Positions 49,765 to 61,699 of a DNA stretch of 64,000 nt are shown here, piece by piece. The stretch is taken from the NCBI RefSeq assembly GCF_024323335.1, contig NC_066585.1, forward strand, positions 537,114,769 to 537,178,768. The letters run 5' to 3'. Origin of the DNA: Lathyrus oleraceus (lineage: Eukaryota; Streptophyta; Magnoliopsida; Fabales; Fabaceae). Numbering within the stretch: position 1 is the first letter of the stretch; the number at the start of each line of letters is the position of its first letter. The translations under genes were made by a program, and so were the position numbers. A model generated the notes under the pieces. It was not told where the DNA came from and did no database searches. It was given only the letters and a program-made list of their open reading frames with translations.

Positions 49765-50096
49765 TGAATCCTCCTCCCAGGAAAAGCACATTCTCCTTCC
49801 GATACAAGGAACCTTAGATTGACATCTTGAAGGCCTTGAGTTCTATGGTGACACCTATCAAGCACAATAAATTCCATGCAACATATGCGAATATGTTGGA
49901 CCTATTGACAGGAAAAATGGACTTTGGAGCTCCCGTCACTTTGGCTCAGTGTTATGATATCCCTTTACGATGTTTCACTTTCCCTGACTTCCAGATAGCT
50001 CCTACCTTAGAAGAGTTAGAGAGGATTTTGGATCGACCTATCAGAGATCATAATCCTTTCCCAAAGTTGGAAGAAAAAATTATTATGCTAAATTAG
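49765..50096 (+). pseudogene. ORF1 remnant of the Ogre-type element (DUF7745-like)
   Basis: The frame starts at ATG 49765 (M-N-P-P-P-R-K-S-T-F-S-F-R-Y-K) and meets a stop after ~17 codons. It then continues in frame from 49827 to 50096 with L-L-T-G-K-M-D-F-G-A, L-A-Q-C-Y-D-I-P-L-R-C-F-T-F-P-D-F-Q-I-A-P-T-L-E-E and a proline-rich end. This pattern matches a domain (DUF7745, from memory) common in legume proteins and Tat/Ogre extra ORFs, of unknown function. It is truncated: downstream sequence switches to a minus-strand PMD remnant. Confidence 0.65.
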
Positions 50097-50364
50097 CCTC
50101 AGTGTTAGGTCTTCATGTGAATGAAATGATGGCCAATTGGGCACCTAAGGGGGTTATTAAAGAATTTACTAGAAGTTAAAAGTGGAAATTCAAGTGTGTG
50201 TAAAGTAAAGAAAAAGTGTACTTATCAGTTACATAAGGGGGAAAATGTAGTTTTGGAAATTTTCCAGTGAGTTTTTCTTCCAAAGTCCTAGCTGCCTTAT
50301 AGATAGTTCTCCTAAGGTTACTTGGATCATACTCAATTTCAAAGAATTTCTGGAAGACTTGAAT

Positions 50365-51104
50365 TTATTTAATATGCAAACTCCTACCTTTAGCTAACTT
50401 GTTCTGCAGAGAGGAAAAAGCTTTTGTTAGAGGACTCATCAGATTCGACATAGCTACAAATTGCTCAGCATGGTAAGTTCTCCACCAGGTGTTAAACTCT
50501 TGAGTGCAGTAGAAGGATGTTTGGAATGGAAAAAATGTGAGATCAAGGCACATGTTAGGTTTCCTACTCAAACGCTCATTATACTACGCCTCAATCATTT
50601 TGACGGTGCTTATGCAAAGCTCACTCTTGCGACTAAAATAAGATTTGGGCAGAATTTGGCTGAACCCAAACTGTCGAGATACTAAGTTTGGTTGATAACA
50701 AACCAATCCCATAGTATATTTAGTGTTCTGAAGCCTTGATGATAACAATCATGGGGAAAGTAAAGCCTCTTAGATCTCGACGACTTCAATCTCGTATTCA
50801 TGGGAAAGAGCAGGGAACTCTCGTTTGAGTCACTATGGCCCATACTTTTGGTTTGCAAAGAGAGCCAATGAAGGTATTAAGCTTTGCAAACATCATGAAA
50901 TATCACCATGAGTCATAAAGACAAGTCTAGTGCCTTCAATTTGACGATTCTTTATCTCTTCAGCTTGACTGTTTGGTACATCCATTTGCAAAGAGGATTC
51001 AAACATGGCACTAAGCCAATGTTGAAGTAACCAAAAGGGGCCAACAAGTTAGAGGTTGGTTGAAGGGCCAAGATTTTTTAGGGTATATGTTGCAAGCCCT
51101 AGTG

Positions 51105-51142
<38 letters not shown>

Positions 51143-51502
51143 TAAGATTAAATGTCCTAAACAAATGTTTCGACCATCATGGAGTTGGTTGCAGCAGAAA
51201 ATGAAACGGGACAACCACATTGTCAGGAAGGGTATGTGTTCTTTATCTAACACTTTTTTTCCAGTTTTGGTATTGTGGTGACCAATAATGAATTTGGAGA
51301 AAGTAGTACATTTTTGGTAGAATTTGATGGTATCTTTGTCCCGTATAGTTGGGTCGAACATTTCGCTGGTGGGGCGAAGGCCATTGATGTCCGCCACGTC
51401 GAATAGGTGTTCATCGCTAAGAGGCAGAAGGAGGGGTGTAGATCTTGATGGATGACGTTCTCCTAGGAAAGTGGAGTCATGATTGAGAGTTAGTAGCTTC
51501 AC
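50365..51502 (-). pseudogene. Second PMD (aminotransferase-like mobile domain) pseudogene
   Basis: On the minus strand the best piece (51107-51502) reads R-P-T-S-E-M-F-D-P-T-I-R-D-K-D-T, then H-I-P-F-L-T-M-W-L-S-R-F-I-F-C-C and Q-L-H-D-G-R-N-I-C-L-G-H-L-I-L-G-S-L. This is a pattern of plant-mobile-domain proteins. It runs into a (GA)n tract translating as Ser-Leu repeats, then continues with stops, including S-N-L-L-A-P-F-G-Y-F-N. A further piece at 50365-50571 has E-F-N-T-W-W-R-T-Y-H. It belongs to a different PMD subgroup from the 18-25 kb pair. It sits inside or beside an Ogre-type element, and PMDs are known to travel in retroelements and MULEs. Confidence 0.65.
51109..51140. repeat. (AG)n microsatellite
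   Basis: 32 bp of AG dinucleotides expanded inside the PMD remnant. Confidence 0.98.
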
Positions 51503-52592
51503 ATCTTGAAAAAATGTTTTGTTAAAGATGCCATGATGACGATGACGTCAGCTTATTATGTGATACAGTGTTGAGAAGTTTTAAAAAACACCCTTATCTG
51601 AGTTGGTTGAAAGTGACATTTTTGGGGGTAATTTGTTGGCATGGAATTTCGACATTATGGATTTAGTATGAGGAAAAAAGGTTCAGAAACACATAAAAAT
51701 ATGGTGATGGATGATAACATTTCGACAAATGATATCTTTGTCCAAGGGTGGCGAAATAATCATGTTGAACTAAAGATGAGGAAATAGAATATTTTCTCAT
51801 AATATGTTCTTAGGAGTTCGCCTATGTTCTCAGGAATTCGATGAAGGCTGCATGATCGACAATGGCAGTTGGAAACGAAGCGTTATGATCAGATCATGTA
51901 ATTGTTTGTTAGTCTTATTCATGTAATAAATACACGTAGAGGCATGCTAGGAAGATAGAAGTCATGCGATTAGATATGTGTTGATTGCTAGGAATAGAGT
52001 TGTTATATGCAATTATTTATGTATTACTATATATAGGGATTCTAGTGTTAGGATTCAGGGTGACAAGTCATTACAAAAAACTCTATACACTTAAAGTACC
52101 TAGACGATGGCGAGAAACGAGTCAGTGAGAAAAATATATGATTTTGCATACCATGCTTTTGTATATTTAAGCAAACTCTTGTATTTTCTTTCTTTTTATA
52201 CTCTTATCCTTAAATTTACGCTCATTTCAAGTTCAATTTTATAAGGGTGTTGATCCTGTCGAAATCCCTTTGTTTTCTTTACAAGTTGTCTTTCCCTTCT
52301 TGCAAAGTTATAATTTATGTTACATTTACACCAAACAGTTAACCACCCTTTAAAGAATTTATGAGCATATCTCTTAGGATACACTAGTTGATCTTTAAAT
52401 TTATGAATATATGTCTTAGGATACACTAGTTGATCATGTAAGTAAATTTTTTAAAAAAGACCAACGGTTGTTTACCATAATTAAGGCTAAACACGAGCTG
52501 ATGTATTTAACGTATCCGGAGATGCATCTTCGGACCAACCACTGAACTTTTTAATTAATGATGTTTACTGAGATGTATCTTCGAAATTACCT
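51503..52592. other. Intergenic, with a short palindromic repeat near the CACTA insertion site
   Basis: No gene is visible. CCGGAGATGCATCTTCGGA at about 52516-52534 and GAGATGTATCTTCGA near 52570 recur beyond the CACTA element at about 55313. The CACTA element therefore entered an older repeat with an AGATGCATCT palindromic core. A direct repeat with ATATGTCTTAGGATACACTAGTTGATC (or ATCTCTTAGG...) lies near 52366 and 52410. Confidence 0.5.
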
Positions 52593-52609
52593 CATCACTA
52601 CAACAAACA

Positions 52610-52915
52610 AGACCTTAGACAGCGCTTTTTTTAGCCTTAGACAGCGCTTTAAAGCGCTGTCTAAACCTCCGCTGCTAAAGGTTTAGACATCGCTTTTTTA
52701 AATCTTAAAAGCGCTGTCTAAGCCCCCCCCCTTAGACAGCGCTTTGGCCAAAAGCGCTTTCTAAGACCCTCCTATTTTAATTTTTTTAGGTATACCTTAG
52801 ACAGCGCTTTTCAAAAAGCGCTGTCTAAGCCCCCCCTTAGACAGCGCTTTTGCCTAAAGCGCTTTCTAATCCCCCCCTTAGACAGCGCTTTTTACAAAAG
52901 CGCTGTCTAAGGTAT
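52610..52915. repeat. Left subterminal repeats of the CACTA element
   Basis: About a dozen copies of (C)TTAGACAGCGCTTT or its complement AAAGCGCTGTCTAAG lie here. They are separated by short linkers such as TTTTTTAG and runs of C. Neighbouring copies are inverted and can pair. Confidence 0.9.
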
Positions 52916-53410
52916 ACGAAAATTTTTGAAGCTTTTGTTTTAAACCACATTTTTTCCAGGTTTAGGGTTTAAATTAAAAAATATTTTTAATTTAAAACAC
53001 ATCCCACAAACTCAATTCAACCCATAACTGAACGGATCGGACAGTTTTGACAACAAAATTGAAAATCCGTCGAAGAACCCAACCCATTGAAATTTGATAA
53101 GGTTGGGTAATGGGTTCTGTAAACTGAGGTTCTATGTTGGATCACATAGACTTGTTTAAAATACTAAACAGTAATTTAGGGGGAATTTTCTGTCCAAAAT
53201 TCAAAATATTTGAAACTAGTATTCAATAACCAAAATAAGATCATGCCCAGTAAAATAAACATAATTAAAATATCTTTTATCAAATCACAGTACAGAACTT
53301 CAAAAGCAAACAAAAATTACCAAAACTGATAAGAACTTCACCATACAGAAATCGGGAATTACTTTCAACAAAGATGATAAAATCTCTATACTAAGAGTGC
53401 CAACCAAATC

Positions 53411-54897
53411 TCATATGCCAGAAAATGCCTTCTTTGCACCACTGGATGATCCAGCTGGGATGACTTTCAATACATTGAACCTCACTGTCTTGGAGAGTGG
53501 CCTATAGAAGTGGCACAAGTAAAGGCTTAGTCACACACATACATATACCAATATCTATATGATAATATACTAAAATAAAAGTATCTATGGGTTAATACAG
53601 AAATGATAGAATTCTGCTAGAGTTTCACCTGCATTGACCGATAATGACATGATCACCTTCCTTAACACGGAAGGCAGGTGACACATGAGCTGGAATGTTG
53701 GAATGCCTCTTCTCATACCTAAGTAGAGCACGTAAGGAAAAAGGTTTTACAAATTATGTTTATCCAAGCATGCAAATTAAAAATGAAGAGCATGCCATTA
53801 AAGGAGAATACCTCTGATATTTCTTAATGAAGTGAAGATAATTCCTCCTGACAATAATAGTCCGATTCATTTTGGCACTGTGACAGGTTCCGGCTATGAT
53901 ACGACCACGGATGGAAACATTGCCAGTGAATGGACACTTCTTGTCAATAAAGGTTCCTGTATTTGAAATTCAAAGGTCATTTCTGTATTAGAAGCAGAAA
54001 TAAAATAACCATAACCATATAATCATACAGAGATATATTAAGAATAGTCTGCCTCTATATATTGAGACCATTATTCTGTTTGCAATTAACACTTTCATGA
54101 AGCAAGATACAAGCATTTACATTTGCCCCACATATATACCAATTCTTTCAAAATAGATACCAAAACCATTCATTAAAAAGCAACACCTAATAACTTGAAC
54201 AAGTATTGAGGATTTCTAAGCACATCATAGAGACCCGAGACCTCAATACTTCCAATAGGAATACAATACAAAACACACAACAAAAACAGAGTTGGCAACC
54301 TCACAAGTATGAAATCATAGAAAAATATAGAGATGTAATTAAGCATCCACTACACAAATCCAAAATGCTCTAGTAGTATTCTATTGCATTATTTCTATCT
54401 TTCTCTAATTTTGATTTGCATCAATTCGCTATCAAAGTGTGTTCATCACTCATCTCCTTTAAAAGGCTACATTTATACATTCAAAACCAAACATCAACAC
54501 ACTCTCGAAGACACTCCATATATATACAAACACTGAGATATATAAATACAGAGAGAAAGGAACCTTCGATGGCTTCTTTGGGGGTCTTGAATCCAAGACC
54601 AACAGATTTCCAGAAGCGATTTCCACCTTTACCAGGCCTCTTCCCCTTACCAGATTTCTTCGAGCTACGAAATTGAGCAAAAACAACAAACAAATATGGA
54701 TCAACAATCATCACAGTTAAAAACAAAACACACATTGAGATATGAAGTGCTGAATATACCATAAAAACACTTTGGGTTGTTTGAGATAAGCCTTCTCAGT
54801 CTGTAACAGATTAAAAAATACACATCAATGGAAAATCGAAACATAGCAGAATGAAAAAACGAAAAACGAAGCAACAAGAAGTTACTTGTTCAGCCAT
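53411..54897 (-). CDS. RPS11: Cytosolic ribosomal protein S11 (uS17), six exons
   Basis: Joined on the minus strand, the exons are 54886-54897, 54760-54800, 54564-54664, 53812-53956, 53629-53718 and 53411-53501. They total 480 nt, giving 159 residues and a TGA stop. All five introns are GT-AG and phases agree. The protein runs from [11 protein letters not shown] to [10 protein letters not shown], with [29 protein letters not shown] and R-P-L-S-K-T-V-R-F. That is full length for plant S11, a 40S subunit protein of the uS17 family that binds 18S rRNA. The start context is ACCATGG. AAACCCTAA (a telo-box, frequent in ribosomal protein promoters) lies at 54977-54985. Only ~165 bp separate the ATG from CACTA subterminal repeats. 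Introns rule out a retrocopy. Whether this extra copy is expressed is unknown. Confidence 0.93.
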
Positions 54898-55055
54898 GGT
54901 GGAATTGCGGAGGAGGGATTTGGTGAAGCCGCACGCACTGGAAACCTTCTCGCTCAGATTTTTGGTAGAGGATGAGAAACCCTAACCTGATTGTTATATG
55001 TCTACCCGGTCAAACCTTAAACCTAAACCTGATTGTTCTAATTTTTTTTTTAATT
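54898..55055 (-). promoter_or_regulatory. Putative promoter and 5' leader of RPS11 inside the CACTA element
   Basis: This is the only non-CACTA sequence upstream of the gene. It holds AAACCCTAA (54977-54985, plus strand) and several AAACCTAAACCT-like telomere-type motifs near 55017-55032. I see no clear TATA box. If this is the whole promoter, the capture included a minimal ribosomal-protein promoter. Confidence 0.45.
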
Positions 55056-55295
55056 GAAAGACTTTAAACAGCGCTTTCTCAAAAGCACTGACTAAGGTCT
55101 ATATTTAAAAGCGCTTTCTAAAAGCGCTGTCTAAGGGGGGGGGGGGTCTTAGACAGCGCTTTCTAAGACCCCCCCTTAGACAGCGCTTTCATTATTTTTT
55201 TAGAACATTTTCCGTGTTTTATTTTTATTTTAACCTTAGACAGCGCTTTCTTTTAAAAGCGCTGTCTAAGATGCGCTGTTAAAAAACCTTTTTGG
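55056..55295. repeat. Right subterminal repeats of the CACTA element
   Basis: Inverted copies of TTAGACAGCGCTTTC and AAAGCGCTGTCTAAG, with some variants such as TTAAACAGCGCTTTC, and a run of ten or more G near 55135-55146. Confidence 0.9.
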
Positions 55296-55305
55296 CGTAG
55301 TGCAT

Positions 55306-55833
55306 ACACATTCGGAGATGCATCTTCGGATTAATTTTTGGCAAAACAAAAACTTTTCATCAATTTTACGACGAGGAGTGCGGAAAATGGTGCTTTCGAA
55401 AATACATTTTCAAACGATTAAAGATGATTGTAACTTTTCACAATAGTGGGACCATCTTACCAAAGAGAAACTCCCTATCTAAAATGCAACATATATGAAT
55501 TTAATGTTACTCTTAGTTTTTTTTCTTCAGCGAGGACACAAATCAATATCAAGAAGACTTTTTAAAATACAATCTCATCATTTCACCAACAAGTGATAAT
55601 ACAATAGATAAAAGAGGACAAATATGGATTCCAAAAAAAGGAAAAACCAAGCTTCACAAGCAAACCCTCAAATAGAAAAAGGCTTTGATATGTCAATGTA
55701 ATAACCATATCAGTTGCTTACAACAACTACAAGTTTATTAAATTAATAATCTCAGTAAATCCAAATCCAACACCATAGAACCAAATACATAATCTTCTGA
55801 TGAAAAAGTTAACACAAACACAAATCCTAAGAA
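55306..55833. other. Intergenic, 3' flank of dirigent gene 3
   Basis: It begins with the resumed ATTCGGAGATGCATCTTCGGA palindromic repeat that the CACTA element split. The rest is unremarkable. The probable 3' UTR of the minus-strand dirigent gene lies at ~55600-55833. Confidence 0.5.
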
Positions 55834-56397
55834 TCAATAGTGAAAAACATAAACATTGTACTCAACAACAGCATCTCCAGATTTAAGATCAAACGAGTAA
55901 GTAGTAGCTTGAGCATATCCTCTAGCAAATCTGAAGAGTCCACTCCCACCAATCACAGGCATCTCCCTAACCTTATCATAAACAGAATTCCTCCCCAAGA
56001 TAGTTATACTACTTCCATTATACTTTCCTTCAATGAAAGCTAAATTCATAGCCATAAGCAAACCAATCTGATCTTGACATGCAGATGCATAGAAGCCTTG
56101 TGATTTTCCAACAAGTTTGGAACTCAATTCTGGTCCTAATGTTAAAGGGTTATCAATCATGCGAACTGAACCAAAAGCAGTGGTTGTGTTTAGTTTCAAT
56201 GGTGGTGGAACAACCGTGATTGAAGATGGGTTTTTTCCACTCAAAATGTCATGCCAATAGAATTTGAAATGACTTAGCTTTTCTTTCTTGTGTAGGTCAA
56301 ACAATTTGCGATCTATAGGACGAACAAAATCGGAAGTGATGGTGTTGAAAGAAAGGAGAAGGAAGAAGAAGAAAGTGAGAAAAGTTTGGGAAGGCAT
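55834..56397 (-). CDS. Dirigent protein 3
   Basis: This is an intronless gene of 187 residues on the minus strand. It has a hydrophobic signal peptide at about 1-22 ([15 protein letters not shown]), F-Y-W-H-D-I at 46-51, [12 protein letters not shown] at 75-86, [10 protein letters not shown] at 97-106, [10 protein letters not shown] at 121-130, I-L-G-R-N at 133-137, [19 protein letters not shown] at 143-161 and [11 protein letters not shown] at the end. It is closer to the family consensus than the two duplicated dirigents (His in F-Y-W-H-D-I, P-L-T after D-N). It is therefore an older lineage in the cluster rather than part of the recent duplication. The predicted product is a secreted dirigent directing phenolic radical coupling. 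Substrate is unknown. Confidence 0.94.
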   Translation of the reverse strand: MPSQTFLTFFFFLLLSFNTITSDFVRPIDRKLFDLHKKEKLSHFKFYWHDILSGKNPSSITVVPPPLKLNTTTAFGSVRMIDNPLTLGPELSSKLVGKSQGFYASACQDQIGLLMAMNLAFIEGKYNGSSITILGRNSVYDKVREMPVIGGSGLFRFARGYAQATTYSFDLKSGDAVVEYNVYVFHY

Positions 56398-56449
56398 TGT
56401 AGTGGAAGAGAATAATGAAAGCGTGAATGAGTTGTGAAGTGTGCGTTGG

Positions 56450-56462
56450 TTTGTTTATAAAA
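56450..56462 (-). promoter_or_regulatory. Probable TATA box of dirigent gene 3
   Basis: On the minus strand TTTTTATAAACAAAC lies about 55-60 bp before ATG 56397. The leader between them would be very short (~25-30 nt), so this is a moderate call. Confidence 0.5.
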
Positions 56463-56559
56463 AGAATACAAATGTAGAAGGTGGAAAGTGAAGGACAAAG
56501 AACAAAAGTAATAGGATGTATAACAATATTTTTCTAATTCATCACTAAATATGATCAAA

Positions 56560-59300
56560 AGTATACGTCACGCAAAGTTTGTACTCTTTAAAAAAATATT
56601 AATTACTCCTTATGATCATCATCGTGATTCAATTATCTATCTCTCCGTTTCTTTTTAAATTTCTTTTTAAAGTGTCTATTTTTGAAAAAGTTTTATTTTT
56701 TTTTAAAGTGTTATTTATAAAATTTAAGATAATATTAATTATATTTTGTCAAAATTATCCTTAAATAATTGTTATAGATAGAAAGAGTAAAATGAATGTA
56801 ATAAATAATTAAGAGTATTATAGATAAAAGAAGAATTGTTGTTGAAAAAGTAACAATAATGATTAGGTTTTTTAGTATGTGTAAAAAATAAAAAAACAAC
56901 ACTTAAAAATGAATGAAGAGAGTATTTTAGTACATATTAAGAAAAATAAATAAATAAAAAAGAAAAATGATATTTTTATTAAAATACTTTTATTACGTAT
57001 TGGAAATGATAAAAATAATATTAATTACAGGGTAAAATTAAAAAATATCTATTGAAAATTACAAGAGATCATTCATTTTAAAATACTATTTATTTTAAAT
57101 CGGTCACTGGGACGGAGAAATTATTATTATTATTATTATTATTATTATTGTTATTATTATTATTATTGAATATGATAAATACAATTGATACTAATTATTG
57201 TTGTCATTTTGGAAATCTCTATAATAAAACATAAAATATTTATCTTTTTTAAGAGTAATATCTTTTTAATTGAAAAAAAAATCAAAATAATAATCATTAA
57301 TATGACCAATATTTCAAAAAAAATTATAGTAAGGACTTTGTTTAGAACTAACAATTCGCTATCAATTAAAATAAGACAAATTTATTGATTTATGTTAGAA
57401 GTAGTTTTCCTAAATAAGTTAAAATTCACGATTTCAACAATAATTTATTTATTTATATTTTTTATAATGTATTATTGTAAATAAAATGTTAATATTTATA
57501 ATCTTTTTTTTAAATTTAATATAATTATTAAATTTTATAATTTTTTGAATTTATATTTAAATATAAAACACTGATAGTAGTTATAAAATAACTAATAATA
57601 TTGATGTTGTTATTTAATTGCATATTTAAAAAAAACAATTATAGATCATTAGTTTTTCTGTAAAATCAAGATAATTTCAAAGATTTTTTTTTTTTATTGA
57701 ATCAATTGTTATTTGACAATGAATTTTATCGCTAAAATTATTTGAAATAATTTAGGTTTTTGTTAAAAAAATACGGATTAAATAAATATGTAGTCTCTTT
57801 AAATATATCATATTTCAATTTTAGTCTCTAAAAAATTCGTTCAAATATTTGTCTCTTTAAACTTTTGATCTGCACTAATGATCTCTCTAGTTAATTTCTA
57901 TTGATGGGGATGGACTTCAGAGATTTTTCGAATTAATCTTACATACTATTTAAATTCGTGATTGTTCGCTAAAAACATCTGCGAACACCAAGTGACAAGG
58001 ATGTTGACATGATGTGTCATGTGGCAGTTTTGACACTTTTATAATAATTAATTAGATAGATATCGGTAGTTTAGACGCTAAATTGACCGCATAAGATGAA
58101 TAAGATGAAGATCCATAGTTAAAATTTAGAATTTGTCACTAAAATCGTCTAGTTAGATATTTGTAAGCATCTTAGAATTGAGTGCAATATTTTTTAAATG
58201 GTATTTTGCATTAAATCATTTTTTACATGCATAAATTAAAATGTTTGTTTTTTAGTATAAGCAGTATGCTTTAAGTCAATTAATCGAGTTTTTGGATCAA
58301 GAATCATATTTGAGATTGCTTCAAGTCACGACATTATTATAATCTCAAAGCACCATTAAAACTGAAGAAAAAAAAGATGTTAGGTGTGTGATTCGAACCA
58401 CACATCTTATGACTTGAATAAAATGAAACATAAGCTTTCAGGAAATTTGTGAAGCTATCATGATTCGACTCACAATTTACACTTGACTCAACTCACCGAA
58501 CTCTGTGATTCGAATAATAGATTTTATGACTCGAATCATGAAGTGATGTAGTCCCATGTTTTTTCTTCTGACTTGTTTGATTCGAATCAAAATTTTCATT
58601 AGTAGAATCACCATTTATTATTGCGATGATAATCATGACTCTGAATTTTTTTCTAAAAACATGGAAAATTACTTTCAAAGGACACACTTTTACATCTATC
58701 TTTTGCATCTAAATGCATCTTCAACCTCTAGTAAGATTAACATCAATTACTTTTCAATTCTTAAAGAATGTGAAATCTATCGTAGAGTAGGTTCATTCTT
58801 TGTTGATGTTTGTGAAGTTCTTGAGTTATAGGTCAAGATTCAGATTATGTGGTGTTGCTGGAGTTTTGCAATACAACAAGAGAAAGAAGAAGTCTTTTCT
58901 CCAAGTTGATTTGGTAGTGATGTGTGGAATCCTACTGACAAAGTCATAGTTTCTGTGTTCTTGAGACATATCAATGTTCATGGGACGGGTAGGAAAAAGT
59001 AAAGATTCTTTGTTGAAAAAAGGCTTGACACAATTATTATTTATGGAATAGTTATGTCAAAATCACGTGGATTTTGCAAGATTGGCAAAGAAGAGCTATA
59101 TACACCAAGATAGGATCAAGATAAGAAGACTATATATTTTTCAGAAGTATCTTGTATCAAGTGGTTGTGTAATTTTTGTAAACAATTGTCATATTATTTT
59201 ATAGTGGAAGAACAATTTTCAATGAGAAACCATTGAAGAATAAATTAAGCTTTTGCGAGACCGATAGAGTTGAATCGCTATATATCCAGTATATTCTCTC
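56560..59300. other. AT-rich intergenic DNA, no gene recognised
   Basis: 57000-57800 is extremely AT-rich. Short GATTCGAATCA and ATGACTCGAATCA motifs recur at about 58390, 58510, 58535 and 58580, hinting at a decayed repeat. Frames at 58493-58831 have no recognisable domain. Confidence 0.45.
57121..57168. repeat. (TTA)n microsatellite, one interruption
   Basis: 48 bp of TTA/ATT repeats with a single G interruption at 57150. Confidence 0.97.
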
Positions 59301-59301
59301 T

Positions 59302-59360
59302 CACACACGCGCGCGCGCACACACACACATGTGCGCGCACGCACATATATATATATATAT
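59302..59360. repeat. 59 bp strictly alternating pyrimidine-purine tract
   Basis: CA, CG, CA, TG, CG, CA and TA dinucleotides follow one another with no break in alternation. The tract includes an 11-base CGCGCGCGCGC-type core (59308-59318) and a second GCGCGC (59333-59338). Such tracts can adopt Z-DNA. Confidence 0.95.
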
Positions 59361-61372
59361 TTATGTTGCTAAGATTTATCTATTTATAGCGATATAGTGA
59401 TTAAAATTTAGGTATGTGATAGATTTATTTAATGTGTTCAACTCAATTTAAAAATCAATATTAATTTTTTTAAGTTATTAAATTTATTAAAAAATATCTT
59501 TTAAGTTTTTTATTGGATATAATAAAAAAAATTAATATGTAGTTTGTTAAGTTATTTAATTGATAAATTCAAATTAAAAATATTCATATTAAAATATCTA
59601 TTAGACAGATTACACGCATTTTAGTCTAAAAGAAATCATACAATTTTTTAATAGAAAAGCATATGTTGTGACTTGTGAAGACAATGTTCTAGAACTTTGA
59701 ATAACCACTTTCAATAAAAATGTTGTCTAAAATATAAATAGAAACAGAAATGTCCCAATTTTAAATGTCCTCACAAATATTTTGTCATTTATAATGTCTC
59801 AATTTATAAATAAATTAAATAACTTTTATTTTTAAAAATATAATTCTGAAAATATTTTTCAAAAAAATGTGTTAAGGTTTGAAAAATACAATTATACTTA
59901 TCAAGAAATTAATTATTATTAGCAAAAACTCTTAATATATGAGTAATAATTTAATATTTCACTAAAAAAGTTAAGATAGTATGAATGTATATTTTGGTTC
60001 CATGGTAGAGTGGGTGGGTGTATGTGGTGTGTTTGTTGGACTACCATGCAACACGCGCATCACTTTTATTTTTTTCTTTAACAGGCGACCAAGACCACAG
60101 ACCGACAAACAAGGAAAATGGCACTCAATTTTTTGTGGAGGCCAAAGGATTTCACATTTCTTCTCATTTTATTACTATTATTGAAGAATGCACACCATTA
60201 TTAAAATAATGAGCTTTTCTTTAAATGATTGATTTGTTTACACTAATATTGTTAAAAAAATATAAATAAATGTTGTTATGATGTATTAAAATCTAGGTCA
60301 ACAACACTTACAAATATTGAGATTTAAAGTAAATTCTAAAAATTATGTTTTTATAAAATTAATTTTTTTTATATAAATATTTTAAATATAAATTATTTTC
60401 CGTGCTTTTTGAGATGTAAATTTATTTATTGAATCTTCATAATCGATTTTTTATAAAAAAAACTTTCAATGGATAGTAAAATCAACTTATTTAATCTTTG
60501 TAAGACATTTTTGATCTTAGATATAATTTTATTAATTTTAATTTAAGAAAATTTAACTAGATCTTTTATTGCTCTATAGCAACATTAATGAACAATCACC
60601 TATATTTTTATATTTTATTTATTATTATTTGTTTTAATAATATTTAGGGCTTCTTTTACGATGCAATGAAAACTTTAATTTTTCCTTTTTCGTAATTTTG
60701 AATAACTTGATTCACATTTTTGAGTTGATATTATATATTTTAAAATAAAAAATAATGCAAAAATCTGAAAAATTATTATAAATAAAGATTAAAGAGAACA
60801 ATTAGAACAATAGAATTCGGTTTTCATAAAATTAGGCGTTATATTGTTACTTATCTTCTTTCACGTTCGGCAAAAAAAAATTGTTAATCGATTCAAAACT
60901 TAGCAATTTTAAACATGACAATTATTTTAAAATTTGAAAATTGAAAGAATTAAATTAACAAACAAATAAAAATGATGATTGAAAGAACTGAATTAAGCAC
61001 AAGGTTGTGAGCAAATAAATAAACCTAACAAATTGAATAATTCAAGATAAATAACACATACTTGTAAATACTGACTTAACACGGGATTTGGGGAGAACAA
61101 CTTAATAAATAAAGAGTTATAGAGACTTGACAACAAAACTATGAAACTATGAGTAAAAGGGGGAGAGGGAGAGGAAGAGGAGGAGAGAAAAACAATGTAT
61201 GCACTAACCTTAAAAAAGTGTGATGTGAATAGCAATGTTAATAAATAGTGGAATGTAAATTGCAAACGCTAAGGCTAAAAAATTGCAACGTGTTGTGACA
61301 AACGTTGCACCAGGAACGAATAAAAAACTATGATAAAGATTGTGTTTCTTGAACAAACACAAAAACCTTTTA

Positions 61373-61380
<8 letters not shown>
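59361..61380. other. AT-rich intergenic DNA, nothing recognised
   Basis: No frame shows a known domain. Short frames at 59981-60209 and 60993-61265 are low-complexity or unsupported. Confidence 0.45.
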
Positions 61381-61405
<25 letters not shown>

Positions 61406-61406
61406 A
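61381..61406. repeat. (AG)n microsatellite
   Basis: A 26 bp AG dinucleotide run. Confidence 0.97.
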
Positions 61407-61699
61407 GAATAAGAACAAGAATTCATTAAAACCGTTTTTCTGTTCACTTTTCAAATTAGGACAAAAGGTTACAAGTGAATATATATACTAGTTAAAAAAC
61501 AAAAAACTTTGAGGCCTAAGCGAGGGCTTTACTCGCCTAAGGGTTGAGATGGCTCTGCTTACTCATTCTCAATAAAGAGATTATTTTTTATGTAATGATT
61601 ATAATTTTTTATAGATGCAAAATGTAATTAAATTAAAACTTAAATAGTTTTTTAATCCCTAAATCTTTTTTTTTGTTGAAGTTCCTAACAGTTGATTTT

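Larger units (their letters stand above)
52596..55302. mobile_element. Non-autonomous CACTA (En/Spm) transposon carrying a ribosomal protein gene
   Basis: The ends are CACTACAACAAACAAG on the left and, on the minus strand, CACTACGCCAAAAAGG on the right. The 3 bp duplication CAT lies at 52593-52595 and 55303-55305. Within ~330 bp of the left end and ~240 bp of the right end are many copies of TTAGACAGCGCTTTT in both orientations, often paired as hairpins. This is the subterminal repeat structure that CACTA transposases bind. The element is 2707 bp and encodes no transposase. Its whole centre is a complete RPS11 gene with introns, so it would need transposase from elsewhere. Confidence 0.88.

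Noticed and set aside
51060..51281. 73-residue plus-strand frame with Arg-Glu repeats
   Set aside because: It is driven by the (AG)n tract opposite the PMD remnant.
53411..54897. RPS11 as a processed pseudogene
   Set aside because: It has five introns with good splice sites and no poly(A) tail.
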